Of a stretch of 64,000 nt of DNA, positions 1 to 13,455 are shown piece by piece. Source of the stretch: Pilaira anomala. Lineage: Eukaryota > Mucoromycota > Mucoromycetes > Mucorales > Mucoraceae. The notes beneath the pieces are model-generated. The model saw only the letters and a program-made list of their open reading frames with translations. It made no database searches and was not told the origin of the DNA. Position numbers and translations under genes: made by a program. The stretch is from the NCBI GenBank assembly GCA_025716855.1, contig JAIXMQ010000091.1, positions 20,780 through 84,779 of the forward strand, in the 5' to 3' direction. Numbering within the stretch: the first letter of the stretch is position 1; the number at the start of each line of letters is the position of its first letter.

Positions 1-733
1 AAGAACATATGCAGACTTTTTCCCCAAGGCCATACAGCAAAGTAACGAAGATACTCTAAATAGATAAAGCCAGAGAGTGCTACACCAAAAGCCAATTGAA
101 GGAAGCCTAATTCAAATAAGACACCGGGTACAAACATAATCACAGCTAAAGCATGAAATAATTTTCTCTTTTTATTTAATGAACTCGTCAATGATTTTCC
201 TTCCGCTCCATTATTATGTGATCCAAAGAACGGTGGTTCGCTTTGTAAACTGGTTGGATTAAAATCCAAGATAAGTACCCAGATCACTACAGTCGTAATG
301 ACCGTGAGTGCCCAATATAAACATAAGAACATACGAGAAGGTGACATATAAAGAAAATCAAGTGTCCTATTACCAAAAAAGATTATTTAAAAATTCATCT
401 TTTTCTTTTTTTTTTCTTTTTTTTTTACCACATGAACGGATTTTCTCCGGTGATTGTTTTACAAATCGGTGCAATAATAAAAAATACAATGATGGCAGTT
501 AAACTATAAAATGCAACAGCAATCAACAACTTTTTGTTTCGAAAAATAGATGCATTTTGTACAGTAGGTAACGTTCTCCAATAAGGTCTTTGAGCTAATC
601 GACGCGATTGACGTAACAATGGGTACGTGATGACTCCTATAAATATCATACCGACTACAAGTGCATGAATTAATACCATACTAGGAGATATATCGCTATA
701 ATGTAAATACGTAGGAGTACTATCAGAGTAATA

Positions 734-769
<36 letters not shown>

Positions 770-2030
770 AAAAGGGGGGGGTTAAAAAGAGCGAGAGAGA
801 ATACCGTGATAAAATGCATATATACTTTACAGCGGTACAAATATATTCAGCTGCACCATGAACTACAACGGAAGCAGCTTGAGAAATAACACACATTTCA
901 CCTAGTGTAAAGCATTTCTTTAAAGTGACAACACAAATATAAAGAAACCATTGAAACATGGTGATAGAGATGATTGTCATGGTGATAGGAGTCTCTGCTA
1001 GAATTGGAGTCAATGGAGATAATCTTGTGATTAATGTAGTAAATAATGCCGACACTAAAATACTGGATACAAATAATCCTCTTTTACGAATCACTCTTTT
1101 CAATGGATGTAAATATTCGTTTGTAAATACCAGTAAAAGTAAAATAACGCTCATAAATAACACAAGTTCCAATCTTACTTGTAAGTATGCTAAATTCAAA
1201 TCATGGATGAGATTAAAAAGATGATATTATCTCTTTTCTTCTTTTTTTTTTTTACCTGTATGAAATTCATCAAGATCTTTTCTTGAAGCATCTACTAATT
1301 TAGCTGCTGTAACCATGGGTAATAGTAACACGCCACATAATAATCCATCGTCTGCATTTGCTCTATGTAGATAAATACAATGTTATAAATGGGCAGTGTT
1401 GTCGATGTATTTTTTTTAAAAAAATAATAATAATAATACCTAAATGATGCTTTACTGGCACCGAAAATTCGATTTACAGATTCAATTGAAGAAGGATCTG
1501 ACAGATATTTTTTTCTATCACCATCATGTTTCTTTTCTTTTGGTGAATCGATTAAATCATCAGAAGAAGTAGCAGAAGATTCATTCATTTCAATCCGTAC
1601 ACTCTTTCTTGATAAGTTCACCAACATGATACCTAACCAAATAATAACAATCCAACCTTTTTTTTTTTTTTTTTAAAAGTAATTAATTTCATTCCCATTA
1701 CATGTGTTGTTGCTTTTTTACCCGTAATAATAGGATCAGAAAATGAACTTTGACCTTCTTTATATAACTGAAAAAATACCCAAAAAAAGGAAAAGGTCCA
1801 AAGTATCGCTTCTAAAGGTGCCATAAATATCTTTTCCTCTAGAATTTTTCTACTGGTATCAAGTGGATTCGACTTGAAATCATAAGCAGCTGTAGACTTT
1901 TCTAAATGACTATTCCTCTTTCTTCGAATCACTTCAAATATTTGGTCTTCTACTGAAGAAGAAGACGCAAACCCTTCATCAGGGTCTGGACTCTGAATTG
2001 GTTCGGAATCCAACACACTTTTCTTATTAA
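1..2030 (-). CDS. SEC59: Dolichol kinase (partial, C-terminus beyond left edge)
   Basis: CTP-dependent kinase of the ER membrane that makes dolichyl phosphate, the lipid carrier for N-glycosylation, O-mannosylation and GPI synthesis. Joined minus-strand exons: about 2030-1722, 1656-1440, 1362-1256, 1189-831, 733-429, 366-1. The protein is a string of hydrophobic helices after an acidic, Ser-rich N-terminus. The family signature is visible: a short motif with FTLGE at about 905-885, and in the last exon the RKLFHALAV-MFVPG segment followed by FLQLA and a Y-LEYLRY stretch. About 550 residues are in the window and the final CTP-site helices are missing. Start unresolved: the first open exon has no ATG before an upstream stop, so a small 5' exon probably lies within 2040-2290. 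An (AG)n tract at about 736-766 lies in the intron 734-830. Confidence 0.85.
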
Positions 2031-2374
2031 CTAATCGAGACAGCGTGAAATAGGTAGAAGAAAAAAAAAGAAGTTAAAGAGAGAAAGAGAAAGGGTGATG
2101 ATATATACAAGTCTCTCTCTCTTTTTTTTTTTTTATGTATTGTATTTACAATAACCCTTTGAAACCCAGGTTCCTCGGACGCTTTTTTTTTTTTTTTAAC
2201 ATTTTGTCTTTTACACCATAAAGCACGTGCAAATTACTACTATTGTTTCACCAACAAATGGATAATCATCATACTACTTTCTAATTTAATGATGCACCAA
2301 GATGGATTGTAATTGATAAAAAAGTAAATGTAAAATAGTTATTCACAGGAGAAAGAGATATATATGTATATTTA
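2031..2374. other. Intergenic, SEC59 5' side
   Basis: T- and CT-rich tracts only. It should hold the SEC59 leader and possibly its missing first exon, and the 3' UTR of the release factor gene. No further gene seen. Confidence 0.5.
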
Positions 2375-3761
2375 TTATTCATCTAAAAGAGATTCAGCTA
2401 AATAATGTTCTTGAAGTGGTTGAATCACATGCATTAATGCTTCACCCGAAATAATTTGTTCCAATTCATATAAAGTCAAATTGATACGATGATCTGTAAC
2501 ACGACTCTATCAAAAAAAAAAAAAAAAAAATCAGTATTTAACAATTACAAGGAAACTTGTATATATATATTTTTTTTTTTACCTGAGGGTAGTTATATGT
2601 TCTAATCTTTTCTGATCTATCACCAGTACCAATTTGTTTATTTCTTGAATCTCTTCTTTCGTTTTGAGACTTTAAACGTTGTTGTTCAAACACTTTTGCT
2701 TTAATGACTTTAAGTGCCTTGGCTTTATTCTTGTGCTGTGATCTTTCATCTTGCATAGCTACTACTAAACCAGTTGGTATATGTGTCATTCGAACTGCAC
2801 TATCGGTTGTATTCACATGTTGCCCACCAGCGCCTGAAGCACGATAGACATCAATCTTGAGATCGGATTCTTTAATTTGAACATCGACTTCAGTAGGTTC
2901 TGGCAAAATAGCTACAGTGACGGTAGATGTATGGATTCTACCTTGTGATTCTGTTGCTGGTACTCTTTGAACTCTATGTACACCCGATTCATATTTCAAT
3001 ACACCAAATACATTTTTACCTCCAATATTCACTGTGATATCCTTTTTTTTTTTAAAAAAAAAAAAAAAGTTCAATATAACCTCTTGTATTTATTTTTTTT
3101 ATACCACTTGTATTTTTTTTTTTTACCTTGAATCCTTTACCTCCAATATCTTCAGATTTTGATAAAACTTCCCATTTCCATCTTCGTAATTGAGCAAAAC
3201 GTTCATACATACGAGTCATATCCGCCGAGAAAATGGAAGCTTCATCCCCACCAGCTCCTGATCGAATTTCTAAAATGGCACTAGCATCATCAGCAGCATC
3301 TTTTGGAGCTAATTCTGTGATTAAATCCTTTTCAATGTGTGAAATACGATCCATAATTTCATTGTATTCTTCTTTTGCTAAATCCATCATCTCTTGATCG
3401 TCTCCAGTCTCGCCTGTAGATAATAATTCGTGTAACTCGGATAAATCATTACAGTTCTTTTGCCATTCTTCAAATAGGGCTTTGGGTCCGGTGAGAGTCG
3501 AGAGTTCTTTTGAGGCTTGTGCCAGGTCTGTTGGATTAAGGCTGTTGTTGTTGAGTTGTGATAAGAGTGTATCGTGTCGTTTAGAAAGTAGACTTAATTT
3601 GTTTTGTAGGGGTACTGTTATCCTTGTTGACTGTAAAGGTGAAGCTTTTTTTTTAAAAAAAAAAAAAAAATTAGGCTCTATTTCAGTATGTGTTTGTGTT
3701 GTTATTATACAATACCTTTTGTAGAATACTTTGTGACTTGAATAAAGCTTCGTTTAAACAT
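2375..3761 (-). CDS. MRF1: Mitochondrial peptide chain release factor 1
   Basis: Class I release factor that reads stop codons UAA/UAG on mitochondrial ribosomes and triggers peptidyl-tRNA hydrolysis. Exons on minus: 3761-3716, 3644-3127, 3041-2583, 2506-2375; total 1,155 nt, 384 residues, normal for the family. The 46-nt first exon encodes [15 protein letters not shown], a basic amphipathic presequence fitting mitochondrial import, which fixes the start. The RF1-type PAT codon-recognition motif ([10 protein letters not shown]) and the catalytic GGQ loop ([15 protein letters not shown]) are both intact. Two introns contain T(n)A(n) palindromic tracts (3043-3068, 3646-3670). The first exon is too short to be picked up as an open frame on its own; I placed it because it joins in frame and adds a presequence. 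Confidence 0.93.
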
Positions 3762-4876
3762 AACGTGCCAAAAAGTTGTAATAGTTGAGAAAAAGAAAAT
3801 AAAAAAAAAAGTGAAGGGGGAAGCAGTCGAGAATTATACCTTAAAAAAAAAAAATAGAGTCACATTGCAATGCCGCTTAATGTTCGATGACAGAAGAGAA
3901 GTGCCATCGCTTGAAAGATGTATGTATGTACATACATATAATACTTTCCACTCTCACAGCCTTTTCGTAATAACTTTTAATTACAACTTTAATAAATTGT
4001 TTGTGTGTCTTGATTCAAGCTACTCATATTATTAAGTAAGAAGTTAGATTATAATTTGAGCAAGTCAATTGCTTATGACATTGTGCACTTTTTGAATACT
4101 GAAAAAAAAAAAACATTGAGTGTGGTCATAGAGCTCTCACTAGAGATACAAGCGTAGTTATTACTTTTTAAACGTAGCGTATTGCAACGTAATAAGGATC
4201 ATAAACACGAATATATCAGAGAATAGAGACCCTGTTATGAAAAATATTTATTTTGAAACTTGCTTGAATCCTGCAAAATATGTTGTACAGTGTGATCTGA
4301 TGTTAAAAACAGGTTGATGACTATTATTTAACAAAACTTCTTTTTTGTATGTAATGATCAAAAAAAAAAGCATCTGTTTCCTTTTTGTCCAATTTTAACA
4401 AGTATATAGTCTAATGATATTCTCATTTGAGTCTTATATTCTTTAACCTCGCAACATCAAGTACTTTTTTTTTCAGTTTGTTGTTGTAATGGTAGATGTA
4501 TAAAAAAGGGAATCTTGTTGGGGGAGGGGGTTGTTCAAAAAAGAAAGCTTGTATTCTAATCTTGATGCGACTAATCCCCATTGTATCACACACACACACA
4601 CACAAAAAAAAAAAAGCATAAATTTAGTGTTATCGATGGAAATCCCTCCCCCATTTTTGTTTGTTATGCAAAAGAGAGCTACCTTAAAATAATTCTCGGC
4701 CCTGAGTTTCAAAGGGACCTTTCTTTAAAACTTGCAAGGAGAAAAAAAAAAAAAAAAAAAAAAGCTCGAGCCACTTTTTGTTCTATAAAAAAGGACAGAA
4801 TAAAAACTTTTTTCTCTTTTCCCCTCTCTACTTTTTCTTTTTTTTTCTTTTCTCGTAAATTTTTTTTTTTTAAAAA
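3762..4876. other. Intergenic between divergent MRF1 and branching enzyme genes
   Basis: 1.1 kb promoter region shared by two divergent genes. Contains homopolymer runs, an (AC)n run near 4588-4602, an A22 run near 4743-4763 and CT-rich sequence just before the branching-enzyme ATG. No convincing gene: the open frames here are made of simple repeats. Confidence 0.5.
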
Positions 4877-7476
4877 ATGACTTTACCTACATTTAAAGAA
4901 GAAGTATCTCCTGGACGTGTACTTACAATGACTGCAGATGGTACTGGACTTTCTGTGATTGATCCTTGGTTAAAACCATTTGATGATGCTCTTAGAGAAA
5001 GGTAAAAAAAAAGGTATACATGTTGATTATCATATTTTTTATTAAACAAAATCGTATAGATATGCTACATTTGAAAAATATGATGAACAAATCAAAAGCA
5101 CACTTGGTTATGAAGAATATACAAAGGGTTGGGAATATTATGGATTTAACGTTCAAAAGGATAATAGTGTCATGTATCGTGAATGGGCACCTAATGCTGT
5201 TACTGCTAGTTTAGTGGGTGATTTCAGTAAGTTTATTTATTTATTATTATATCGGAGCTCTTATACTAAAATTTATTTATATAGATAACTGGGATGTGAA
5301 TGCTCATGCTATGACACGTAATCAATATGGTGTTTATGAAATCTTGGTAAAGCCTACTTCAGATGGTAAAGTAGCTATTCCTCACGGTAGTAAAGTCAAG
5401 GTAAAAAGTCTTTTTGTTTTTCTTAAAAAAATATATATAAATATATATATATAGGTTGGAGTCTAAAATAATTCCCTCCCCCACCTTTTCTTCCCCCACT
5501 TTACCCGCTTTTTAGATCACTATGACACTCCCTCATACAAATGAACGTATCTACCGTTTGCCTGCCTGGATCAACTACGTTACTCAAGATCTTAATGTTA
5601 GTGCAACCTATGATGCTATCTTTTGGAACCCTGCAAAACATTATAAATTTAAAAACCCTCGTCCCAAGCGACCTGAATCTATTCGTGTATATGAAGCTCA
5701 TGGTAAGTCTTTTTTTTTTTTTTTTTCTTTTTTAGTTCGTAATCATTTTCTGTTCTAACCACAAACAATTGATTCTACTTTTGGGAACGTTATCTTTTTC
5801 TTTTAGTGGGTATCTCTTCTCCCGAACCCCGCTGTGCAACCTATAAAGAATTTACCAAGAATATCCTTCCTCGTATTGCCTATGACGGATATAACACGAT
5901 TCAATTGATGGCTGTGATGGAACACGCTTATTATGCATCCTTTGGATACCAAGTCACCTCCTTCTTTGCACCTTCGAGTCGTTATGGTACTCCTGAAGAC
6001 TTGAAGGAATTGATTGATACTGCTCATGGCTTGGGTATCACCGTTTTACTTGATTTGGTTCATTCTCATGCATGTAAGAATGTTGCTGATGGTTTGAATA
6101 TGTTTGATGGATCCGATCATTGTTATTTCCATGCTGGTCCCAAGGGTCGTCACGAGTTATGGGATTCTAGATTGTTTAATTATGGAAACTTTGAAGTGAT
6201 GCGATTCTTGATGTCTAATTTGAGATACTGGATGGATGTGTTTAACTTTGATGGTTTTAGATTTGATGGTGTGACTTCTATGCTCTATAAACATCATGGT
6301 ATTGGATTTGGTTTCTCTGGTGATTATCATGAATACTTTGGTGATAATGTAGATGATGAAGGTGTCATGTATATTCAAGTAGCTAATAACTATTTGCATA
6401 ACAAGTACCCTGACATGGTGACTATTGCAGAAGGTATGTTTTTAGAGTTTTTTTATATTAGTATATAGTTATGTTGTGTGTTTAACATCATCATCTTTTT
6501 TTTTGTTTTTGTTTTTGTTTCAGATGTTTCGGGTATGCCTGGTTCTTGTCGTCCTGTACGTGAAGGAGGTCTTGGGTTTGATTATAGACTTTCAATGGCT
6601 ATTCCAGATATGTGGATCAAGATGTTGAAGGAAGAATCTGATGAGGACTGGAAAATGGGTCATATTGTTCATATCTTAACTAACCGTCGTCATTTGGAAA
6701 AGACCATTGGTTATTGTGAATCTCACGATCAAGCACTTGTTGGTGATAAAACATTAGCTTTCTGGTTAATGGATAAAGAGATGTACACTAACATGAGTGA
6801 TTTAACTCCTCTTACACCTGTTATTGATCGTGGTATGTCTTTACACAAAATGATTAGGTAAAAAAAAAAAAAAAAAAAATACAAGTTCGATTTACTACAG
6901 TATATATATATAAAAGGATAATACTGACATTTTTATTTTTTTATTGTTAGAATGGTGACACATGGTCTTGGTGGAGAAGGATATCTTAATTTTGAAGGTA
7001 ACGAATTTGGTCACCCAGAATGGCTTGATTTCCCTCGTGCCGGTAACGATTCTAGTTTCCAATACGCTCGTCGTCAATGGAATATCTTGGATGATCCTTT
7101 ATTACGTTACAAGTACTTGAATGAATGGGATCGTCATATGCAGTTGACCGAAGAAAAGTACGGTTGGCTTCATGATGGTCAAGCTTATGTTTCTCGTAAG
7201 AACGATGGTGATAAGATCATTGTGTTTGAACGCGCTAATGTTTTGTTTATCTTTAACTTCCATCCCACTCAATCTTTCACTGATTATCGTGTCGGTGTAA
7301 ATCAACCTGGTAAATACAAGATCGTGTTGAACTCGGATGATAAGGAATTTTTGGGTCATGGTAGAGTAGATAATACTACAGAATTCTTTACTACACCTGG
7401 TGATTGGGATAATAGACCTAACTGGATTCAAGTTTATATTCCTAATCGTACCTGTTTACTCTTAGCTAAACATTAA
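4877..7476 (+). CDS. GLC3: 1,4-alpha-glucan branching enzyme
   Basis: Makes alpha-1,6 branch points in glycogen (GH13_8 family, cytosolic). Exons: 4877-5001, 5060-5226, 5285-5400, 5516-5702, 5807-6433, 6524-6857, 6951-7476; 2,082 nt, 693 residues, close to yeast and animal enzymes. Order: N-terminal CBM48 region ([20 protein letters not shown]), catalytic barrel and C-terminal beta domain. The catalytic aspartate is in [10 protein letters not shown], the acid/base glutamate in TIAEDVSGMP, and the third carboxylate region in [21 protein letters not shown] is also conserved. The ATG directly follows a T-rich/A-run leader and starts [10 protein letters not shown]. All splice sites are GT-AG. No defects seen. 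Confidence 0.97.
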
Positions 7477-8715
7477 ACAACTTATTATATCTTTTTCTTC
7501 TCCTTTTTTTTTTTTTTAAAAAAAAAAAAAAAATTGGCACACTCATTATAAAAATTTATCATTGCTTCCCATCATTTATTAAAAACTATTTTTTAAAAAC
7601 TTTAATATAAAATATATGTACTAGTTGAGGAAAATGTTTCGCTCTAGCCGCTGAGTCGTGAGCTGGGTAGTCAGCGAGAGAAGGGAGTGGGCCAACGCGT
7701 TATATTGTAAAAAAAGGTAATTATATAAAGCCTCTGACATTTTATACTATTTCATGACTCATTTTATTTTAGTTGAATAACGATCAACTAATAAGCGATG
7801 AAGATCTTGCCTTCTTGTGTAAAGCTTCAAGTAAAAATTCAACTATTCAAGACATAGCATATCATCGAAATTGTTGATGAAAGGACAGTGAGATGACCAA
7901 GAAGGAATACTTTTACAGTAAATATGCCCTTTTCAAAAAGTATTGTAATACTATTTAAATTATTAGCTGATTTTTTATATTTCTATTAGACTATATCGCC
8001 TTCAAACATCATTTAATATCTTATTACTACTACTAGATTTCTACGATTTTTATGCGAAGCTTTTTTTTTTTTTTTTTGTTACATACCAAGGAGGAAATAA
8101 AGACTATTGAAAAAGCTGGTATCGATTCACACATTGTCAGCTAACTACTGATGAGAAGAAGAGCTTTTAAAAAGAAATTATTGAAAGGTAAATTTCAAAA
8201 TACCTTCAAAATATTGTTGCTTTTAACAATAGACTCTCTTTATTTTACAGCGATGGAGAAACTGTCGACACAGATATTAACCGAGCGACTCCGTTTGAAT
8301 CAGCTGCACATTGGAAAGAAGTGACACTTACAAAAGCCTACTAACTAGATATTTTAAGATGCATTTGTAAAAGTCTCAGAATGAAAATATCGAGGCGTAA
8401 TTGAAACGTGCACAATCAAATTTGAATTTTTGAACATTATCAACAACTGCGCTGTTTCTGGGACCTACCAGAGTACTCCTAAACAATTGTATAAAAACTT
8501 CAAGTCTAACAAACCTGATTATTGCCAAATAAATCGCCTTTTTATGGGCAGCGTTTTCAAATTGGGAATGGAAGCACTGTATGACGCAAATCAAGTTAGT
8601 TACTTATCTGAGAATCGGCTATTGAATATAGTGATGGGTTAAAACGTTTCGTTTCTTTTTTTTTTTTTTTTTATTTCTTTCTTTCTTTCTTTCTTCCTTA
8701 CGCATAATTCATAAA
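7477..8715. other. Long intergenic region with possible decayed gene fragments
   Basis: After a T14A16 palindromic tract (7504-7533), probably the branching-enzyme 3' region, the next 1.1 kb has a less biased composition than typical spacer. It has short open stretches (for example 8430-8642) with splice-like AG/GT signals, but no reading frame can be joined into a recognisable protein. It may be old decayed coding or transposon DNA. The last 60 bp (T-run, CTTT repeats) are the leader of the next gene. Confidence 0.35.
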
Positions 8716-10006
8716 ATGTCTTCTCTCGAGGATTTGTTCGGTAAATTAGCTATGACCACAGTGACAACTGTGTCTCGAATTGCTCTTAGCCATGCTACAA
8801 ATGCAGCTATCGTAAGTATATAATAAATTAATCAATAGAACATCACACCAATCTATGCATAAATATAGCGAAACGTCACTTCTTATGTCACTACACAATT
8901 ACCAAAAAATAAGCCAGATACTAGAGAAATCCGTACACTTCAACGCCAACTCGATTTAAAAATTAAGAACCTCAAGGTAAAAAAAAAAAAAAAAAAAAGA
9001 ACAGTTACATCATATCCTCTATATTCTTTTTAACATCTCTTGATAAATTGATACAAAAAAATAGCCTACTATTGATATTATCGCAAGAAGTGTAGCAGAC
9101 GGAAACCAGGACCTGGAATCCGCTTTAGAAATGTGTAACGATTTAAAACAAGATATTGACGACTTTTCGAGTCAAGTTCAAACAATGACCAACCCAGATC
9201 AAGTCAAGACTCATCTTAAGCGCTTGCTTTCTAATGTAGACGACGCCATTCCTTCGCTTCACTTATCTTTACGTAGTATTGAAAACAGGACTGGTACAGC
9301 TACTGTACCTGCTTCCAAGTTGGTTCAGGCTTCTCATATTTTATTGCATCCAAGCGATAAAAAGTTTAAAGTCAAGTTGTATTCATTGTTTTCTGCCAAT
9401 CAACGAGAACCCTCAGCCAAGGCTTTTACTTGGAAAGAGGAGTTTCCTAAATCGGATTTGGTTTTAAAGAAAGATAAAAAGATGGGCTACGCGTTACAAA
9501 TTACAGAGGACACAAATGATGGTCTTTATCATGAAGAAGGCGAGGCCAAGAAACAAATGGTGATTGATATAAATCATATTCAACGCATGTATTATACCCA
9601 AAGTGGAGAATTATTGAATATTGAAGACGCGAAAGATCCAGTACTTGTGATGAAAGTTTCAAAGCAAGATAAAAAGAAGAGTGATAATGAAAGTATTCAT
9701 AGCTCGGATGATAAATTGATTCAGGTCAAGGAGACTGCACCTGAAATTGTAAAGGAAGAGTTACAAGAATCTCAATGGTATGCGGTTGGGTCATGGAGCG
9801 AGCAAGAAGATACAAGTGATGATGATGACGACGATGAAGATGATAAAGACGAAAAAAAGGAAAAGGTAAAGAAGAGTCCTGAGTCTGATTTTCCTTTGAA
9901 TCTTTTGTTATTGGAAAGTGTAATTAAGTTAGCGTTATTGGAAATATCAGAACAAATGAACCATCTGCAAGCCTCGGATGAATTAATCACTTTGTACATG
10001 AAATAA
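8716..10006 (+). CDS. Probable Ran-GTP-binding protein (Yrb30-like)
   Basis: Exons 8716-8811, 8869-8976, 9065-10006; 381 residues. The N-terminus (MSSLEDLFGKLAMTTVTTVS) with a following TNAAIRNVTSYVTTQL helix, a central predicted helical region and a beta-rich middle (FTWKEEFPKSDLVL, then YYTQSGELLNIEDAKDP) resemble fungal Ran-binding proteins of the Yrb30 family, which bind Ran-GTP and are linked to nucleocytoplasmic transport. The C-terminal third has an acidic Asp/Glu/Lys low-complexity stretch (about 9805-9875) followed by a short conserved-looking helix. The call rests on remembered family pattern, not a search. The gene structure itself (ATG, in-frame splicing, canonical sites) is firm. 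Confidence 0.6.
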
Positions 10007-10412
10007 TAAAAGGAGCCGTATTTTGTAAATCCTGGGTTTTAGTTGTCGGTGTGCAACATTCCCACCCAAATTTTAAAAATAAATACTTAAAATATGTTTA
10101 TTGCGCGTACCTTTTTTTTTTTTTTTTTCTTAAAATATACAACTTATATTCATGCTTATAGACTACTCAACTAGATAAAACAAGTATCTTTTTTTTTTCT
10201 TGTTTATAAAACCAAAAGAGCTACTGAAAGTTACTAAAGAAAGAAAAAATTAGTTTTTTTTTTATGCATTTGCTCGTGACACCAAAGATGTGAGTAAAAA
10301 AAGTGTGGTTATTTCACATGTTGTACAGATAATATAATTGCCTTCTGGATTTTTTCCCTTAACTTTTTCTTTTTTTCTTCTTTTCCTACTTATTTTCCTA
10401 ACTTCTTACATT
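10007..10412. other. Intergenic, Lon promoter region
   Basis: About 400 bp, AT-rich, with several T9-T18 runs and a CT-rich leader just before the Lon ATG. No gene or RNA seen. Confidence 0.5.
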
Positions 10413-13400
10413 ATGAATCAATATCCAGAAAATGTCATAATTATACCTCTAGAAAACAAGGTCCTTTTACCTTCTGTCGTATTACGTCTTATGATTCGTG
10501 GAAAGCAAGCAAATGATCTTACAAAGTCCTATTTTAGACAACTTTCTGCTTCAACTGACAAGAAACCTCCAAAAGACATTTATGTTGCCTGTATTCCACT
10601 TAAGCCACGCTTCAATCAACCCATTTCTTCTTCTTCTTCTTCTTCTCCTTCTTCGTACGGCAGTAGTATCTCAGACGATAATCAAGTGGTATCTCAAGCA
10701 CCTCAAGTTCCATTACCTTCCCAACTACAACAAAAAGATCGACCCAACAAGAGTCAAGAAAACCTCATTTCAGATATAAATCAACGTCATTTACTAGAAT
10801 ACGGTTGTTTAGCGCGTATTGTACGTGTCCAAAGATCGGGTACAAACCTATTTGGTGTATTTGTAGAAGGACTCACTCGATTCAAAGTCAACAAATTTTA
10901 TCAAAACACACCCTCCATGACACCTTACCCAGGTTGTTGGATGGCCAATATCAGATATTTTAATGAGGACACGCGCAATATCAAACAACTCTCATCTGAA
11001 GAAAAGAATCTAATGGCTACCTTTAAAGAATTAAGTCAAATATTTGTCAATAAGATGAGAGAATTACAGTTACCAGAGACATTATTAGCACAATTGAATA
11101 ATGTGGTAAATACAACGCCTGTCTCTCCTTTAGCTGATTTATTAGTTGCTTTGATCGAAACTACGTTTGAAGAAAGACTATACATGTTGGCAACACCTTT
11201 ATTAAAAGATCGCTTAAAGATGGCTTCTGAATGGATGACAAGACAGTTACATGTATTGCAAATTTCGGATACGCTGGGATCGGGTATCGATGGTAAATTA
11301 AGTAAAAGACAAAGAGAATTTTATTTACGTCAACAGGTAACACTTTTTTTTTTTCTGTCATACCCCCTTTTTTTTTTTTATTTATTTATCATAATGGCTT
11401 TATTAGTTGGATGCAATTCAAAATGAATTAAAAGGAGAGAATAAATCAAACACGGTACAAGACGGATTACCTGTTATTTCAGCAGAGGAAGACGAATTAT
11501 CTGGACTTCATCGACGATTAGTTCAAGCAAACTTACCAAACGATATCCTAACAATAGCTCAACGTGAACTAAAGAGAATTAAACATTTACAACCTTCTTC
11601 TGCTGAATGGGCTGTCTCTCGAAATTATCTTGAGTGGTTAGCTGATATACCTTGGAACGTACATTCAAAACAAGCCCTAGATATTCAAAAATCAAAGAGA
11701 CAATTGGATCATGATCATTTTGGTTTGGAGCATGTTAAAAAGAGAATTATCGAGTATTTATCTGTGATCAAGATTAAAGGGGATTTGAAAGCACCTATTT
11801 TATGTTTTGTTGGGCCCGTAAGTTTTTTTTTTTTTTTTTTTTTTAGTTAAAAAAAAAAATACAAATATGCTCATCTAATGATTTGTTTGTTACATAATAC
11901 AGCCTGGTGTGGGTAAAACTTCACTTGGAAAATCCATTGCACAATCTATGTCCCGAGAGTTCCATCGTATTTCATTGGGTGGTGTACGAGATGAAGCAGA
12001 AATGAGGTATATATCCACGTCCATATCCACATATCTTTTTATCATATTATTAATAAAGTTAAAAAAAAAAAAAAATAGAGGTCATCGACGTACCTATGTT
12101 GGTGCAATGCCCGGTTTAATTGTCCAAGGATTAAAGAAATCTAAAGTCAATAACCCTTTATTCCTATTAGACGAGATTGACAAGCTAGTCCAATCCTCAC
12201 GTCACGGAGACCCAGCAGCAGCACTCTTGGAGATCCTTGATCCTGAGCAAAACAATTCTTTTTCAGACCACTATCTGAACGTCCCTCTCGATTTATCCAA
12301 CATTTTATTTATTGCGACAGCAAACTCCCTGGATACGATCCCAGAACCACTTTTAGATCGTATGGAGGTCATTGAACTTCATGGTTACACGTTCGAAGAG
12401 AAGTTACATATTGCAAAAACACATTTAGTTCCAAAGCAAGTGTTAGCCCATGGTTTGAGTTTGGATCAAATCAAGTTTCAAGAGGACGCGATTTTATTTA
12501 TTGCAGAGAACTATACAAGAGAAAGTGGTGTACGTACGCTTGAACGTACTTTGGCTTCGATCGTACGTGCCAAGTGTGTAGAGTTTGCTGAGTTTAGGGA
12601 ACTGGATCAAGAGGATAAGTATATCCCGCATATTCATGTGAATGACGTTGTAAATATATTAGGTGTAAGTATACATAATATATATATATATATATATATT
12701 TACATGTAGCTTTTATTTTAACTTTTTTATTTATTTATTTACATAGAGAATCAAATTTGAAAAAGAAATATCTGAAAGAGAATCATATCCTGGTGTAGTA
12801 ACAGGATTAGCTTACTCAGGCAGCGGTAACGGAGGCATCTTATTTGTTGAAGCTTCCAAGATGCCAGGCAATGGAACGCTTCATTTGACTGGCTCATTAG
12901 GAAACGTTATTCAAGAATCGGCACAATTGGCCTTGTCCTGGGTCAAATCTCATGCTTATGCACTTCAATTAACTTCAAATGCAAGAGAGAAAATGGTTGA
13001 ACATGATGATATTCATATTCATTTCCCAGCTGGTTCTGTTAGTAAAGATGGGCCCTCTGCAGGTTTGTTAAAAAAAAAAAAAAAATACATAACACATAAT
13101 TTTTTTAAATAACATAAATATTACAGGTGTTACATTAGTATGTGCAATTGTATCGCTTTACTCTGGATACCATGTACTTCCTACAACAGCAATGACAGGT
13201 GAAATCTCATTACGTGGTCAAGTACTGCCCGTAGGTGGGATTAAAGAAAAAGTTGTGTCTGCACATCGTGCTGGTATCCGTCAAATTATCTTACCTTTCC
13301 GCAATCAACTGGATGTAGAACAAGATGTACCTGAAAAAGTTCGGGGCGATATTCATTTTGTGTTTGCCAAGAATATTTGGGATGTTTTAAAAGCTGCTCT

Positions 13401-13455
13401 AGTTACAAATGATTCAGAAAAGTGGGCTGCACGTGTATATGAGAGTCATTTGTAA
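10413..13455 (+). CDS. LONP2: Lon protease, peroxisomal type
   Basis: ATP-dependent AAA+ serine protease. Exons 10413-11336, 11407-11817, 11903-12006, 12079-12664, 12747-13062, 13127-13455; 2,670 nt, 889 residues. Order: N-terminal LON domain split by a Ser/Gln-rich insert (10620-10770), AAA+ module with Walker [16 protein letters not shown] spanning an intron and Walker B FLLDEIDK, then the protease domain with catalytic Ser in KDGPSAG and Lys in [16 protein letters not shown]. The last three residues are SHL, a PTS1-like signal, and the N-terminus ([16 protein letters not shown]) has no mitochondrial presequence, so matrix-peroxisome location is inferred. The peroxisomal form does quality control of matrix proteins. 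The start is the ATG at the LON domain; an upstream in-frame extension lacks an ATG. Confidence 0.95.
10617..10647 (+). repeat. TCT microsatellite encoding poly-Ser
   Basis: A run of TTC/TCT units inside the Lon N-terminal domain encodes seven or more serines, opening a loop-like low-complexity insert. Confidence 0.8.

Noticed and set aside
4423..4880. Several overlapping frames upstream of the branching enzyme
   Set aside because: Made of homopolymers and an AC repeat in a promoter region.
8376..8642. Short overlapping open frames on both strands
   Set aside because: No start context, no domain, and neighbouring sequence cannot be joined; kept only as a possible decayed region.
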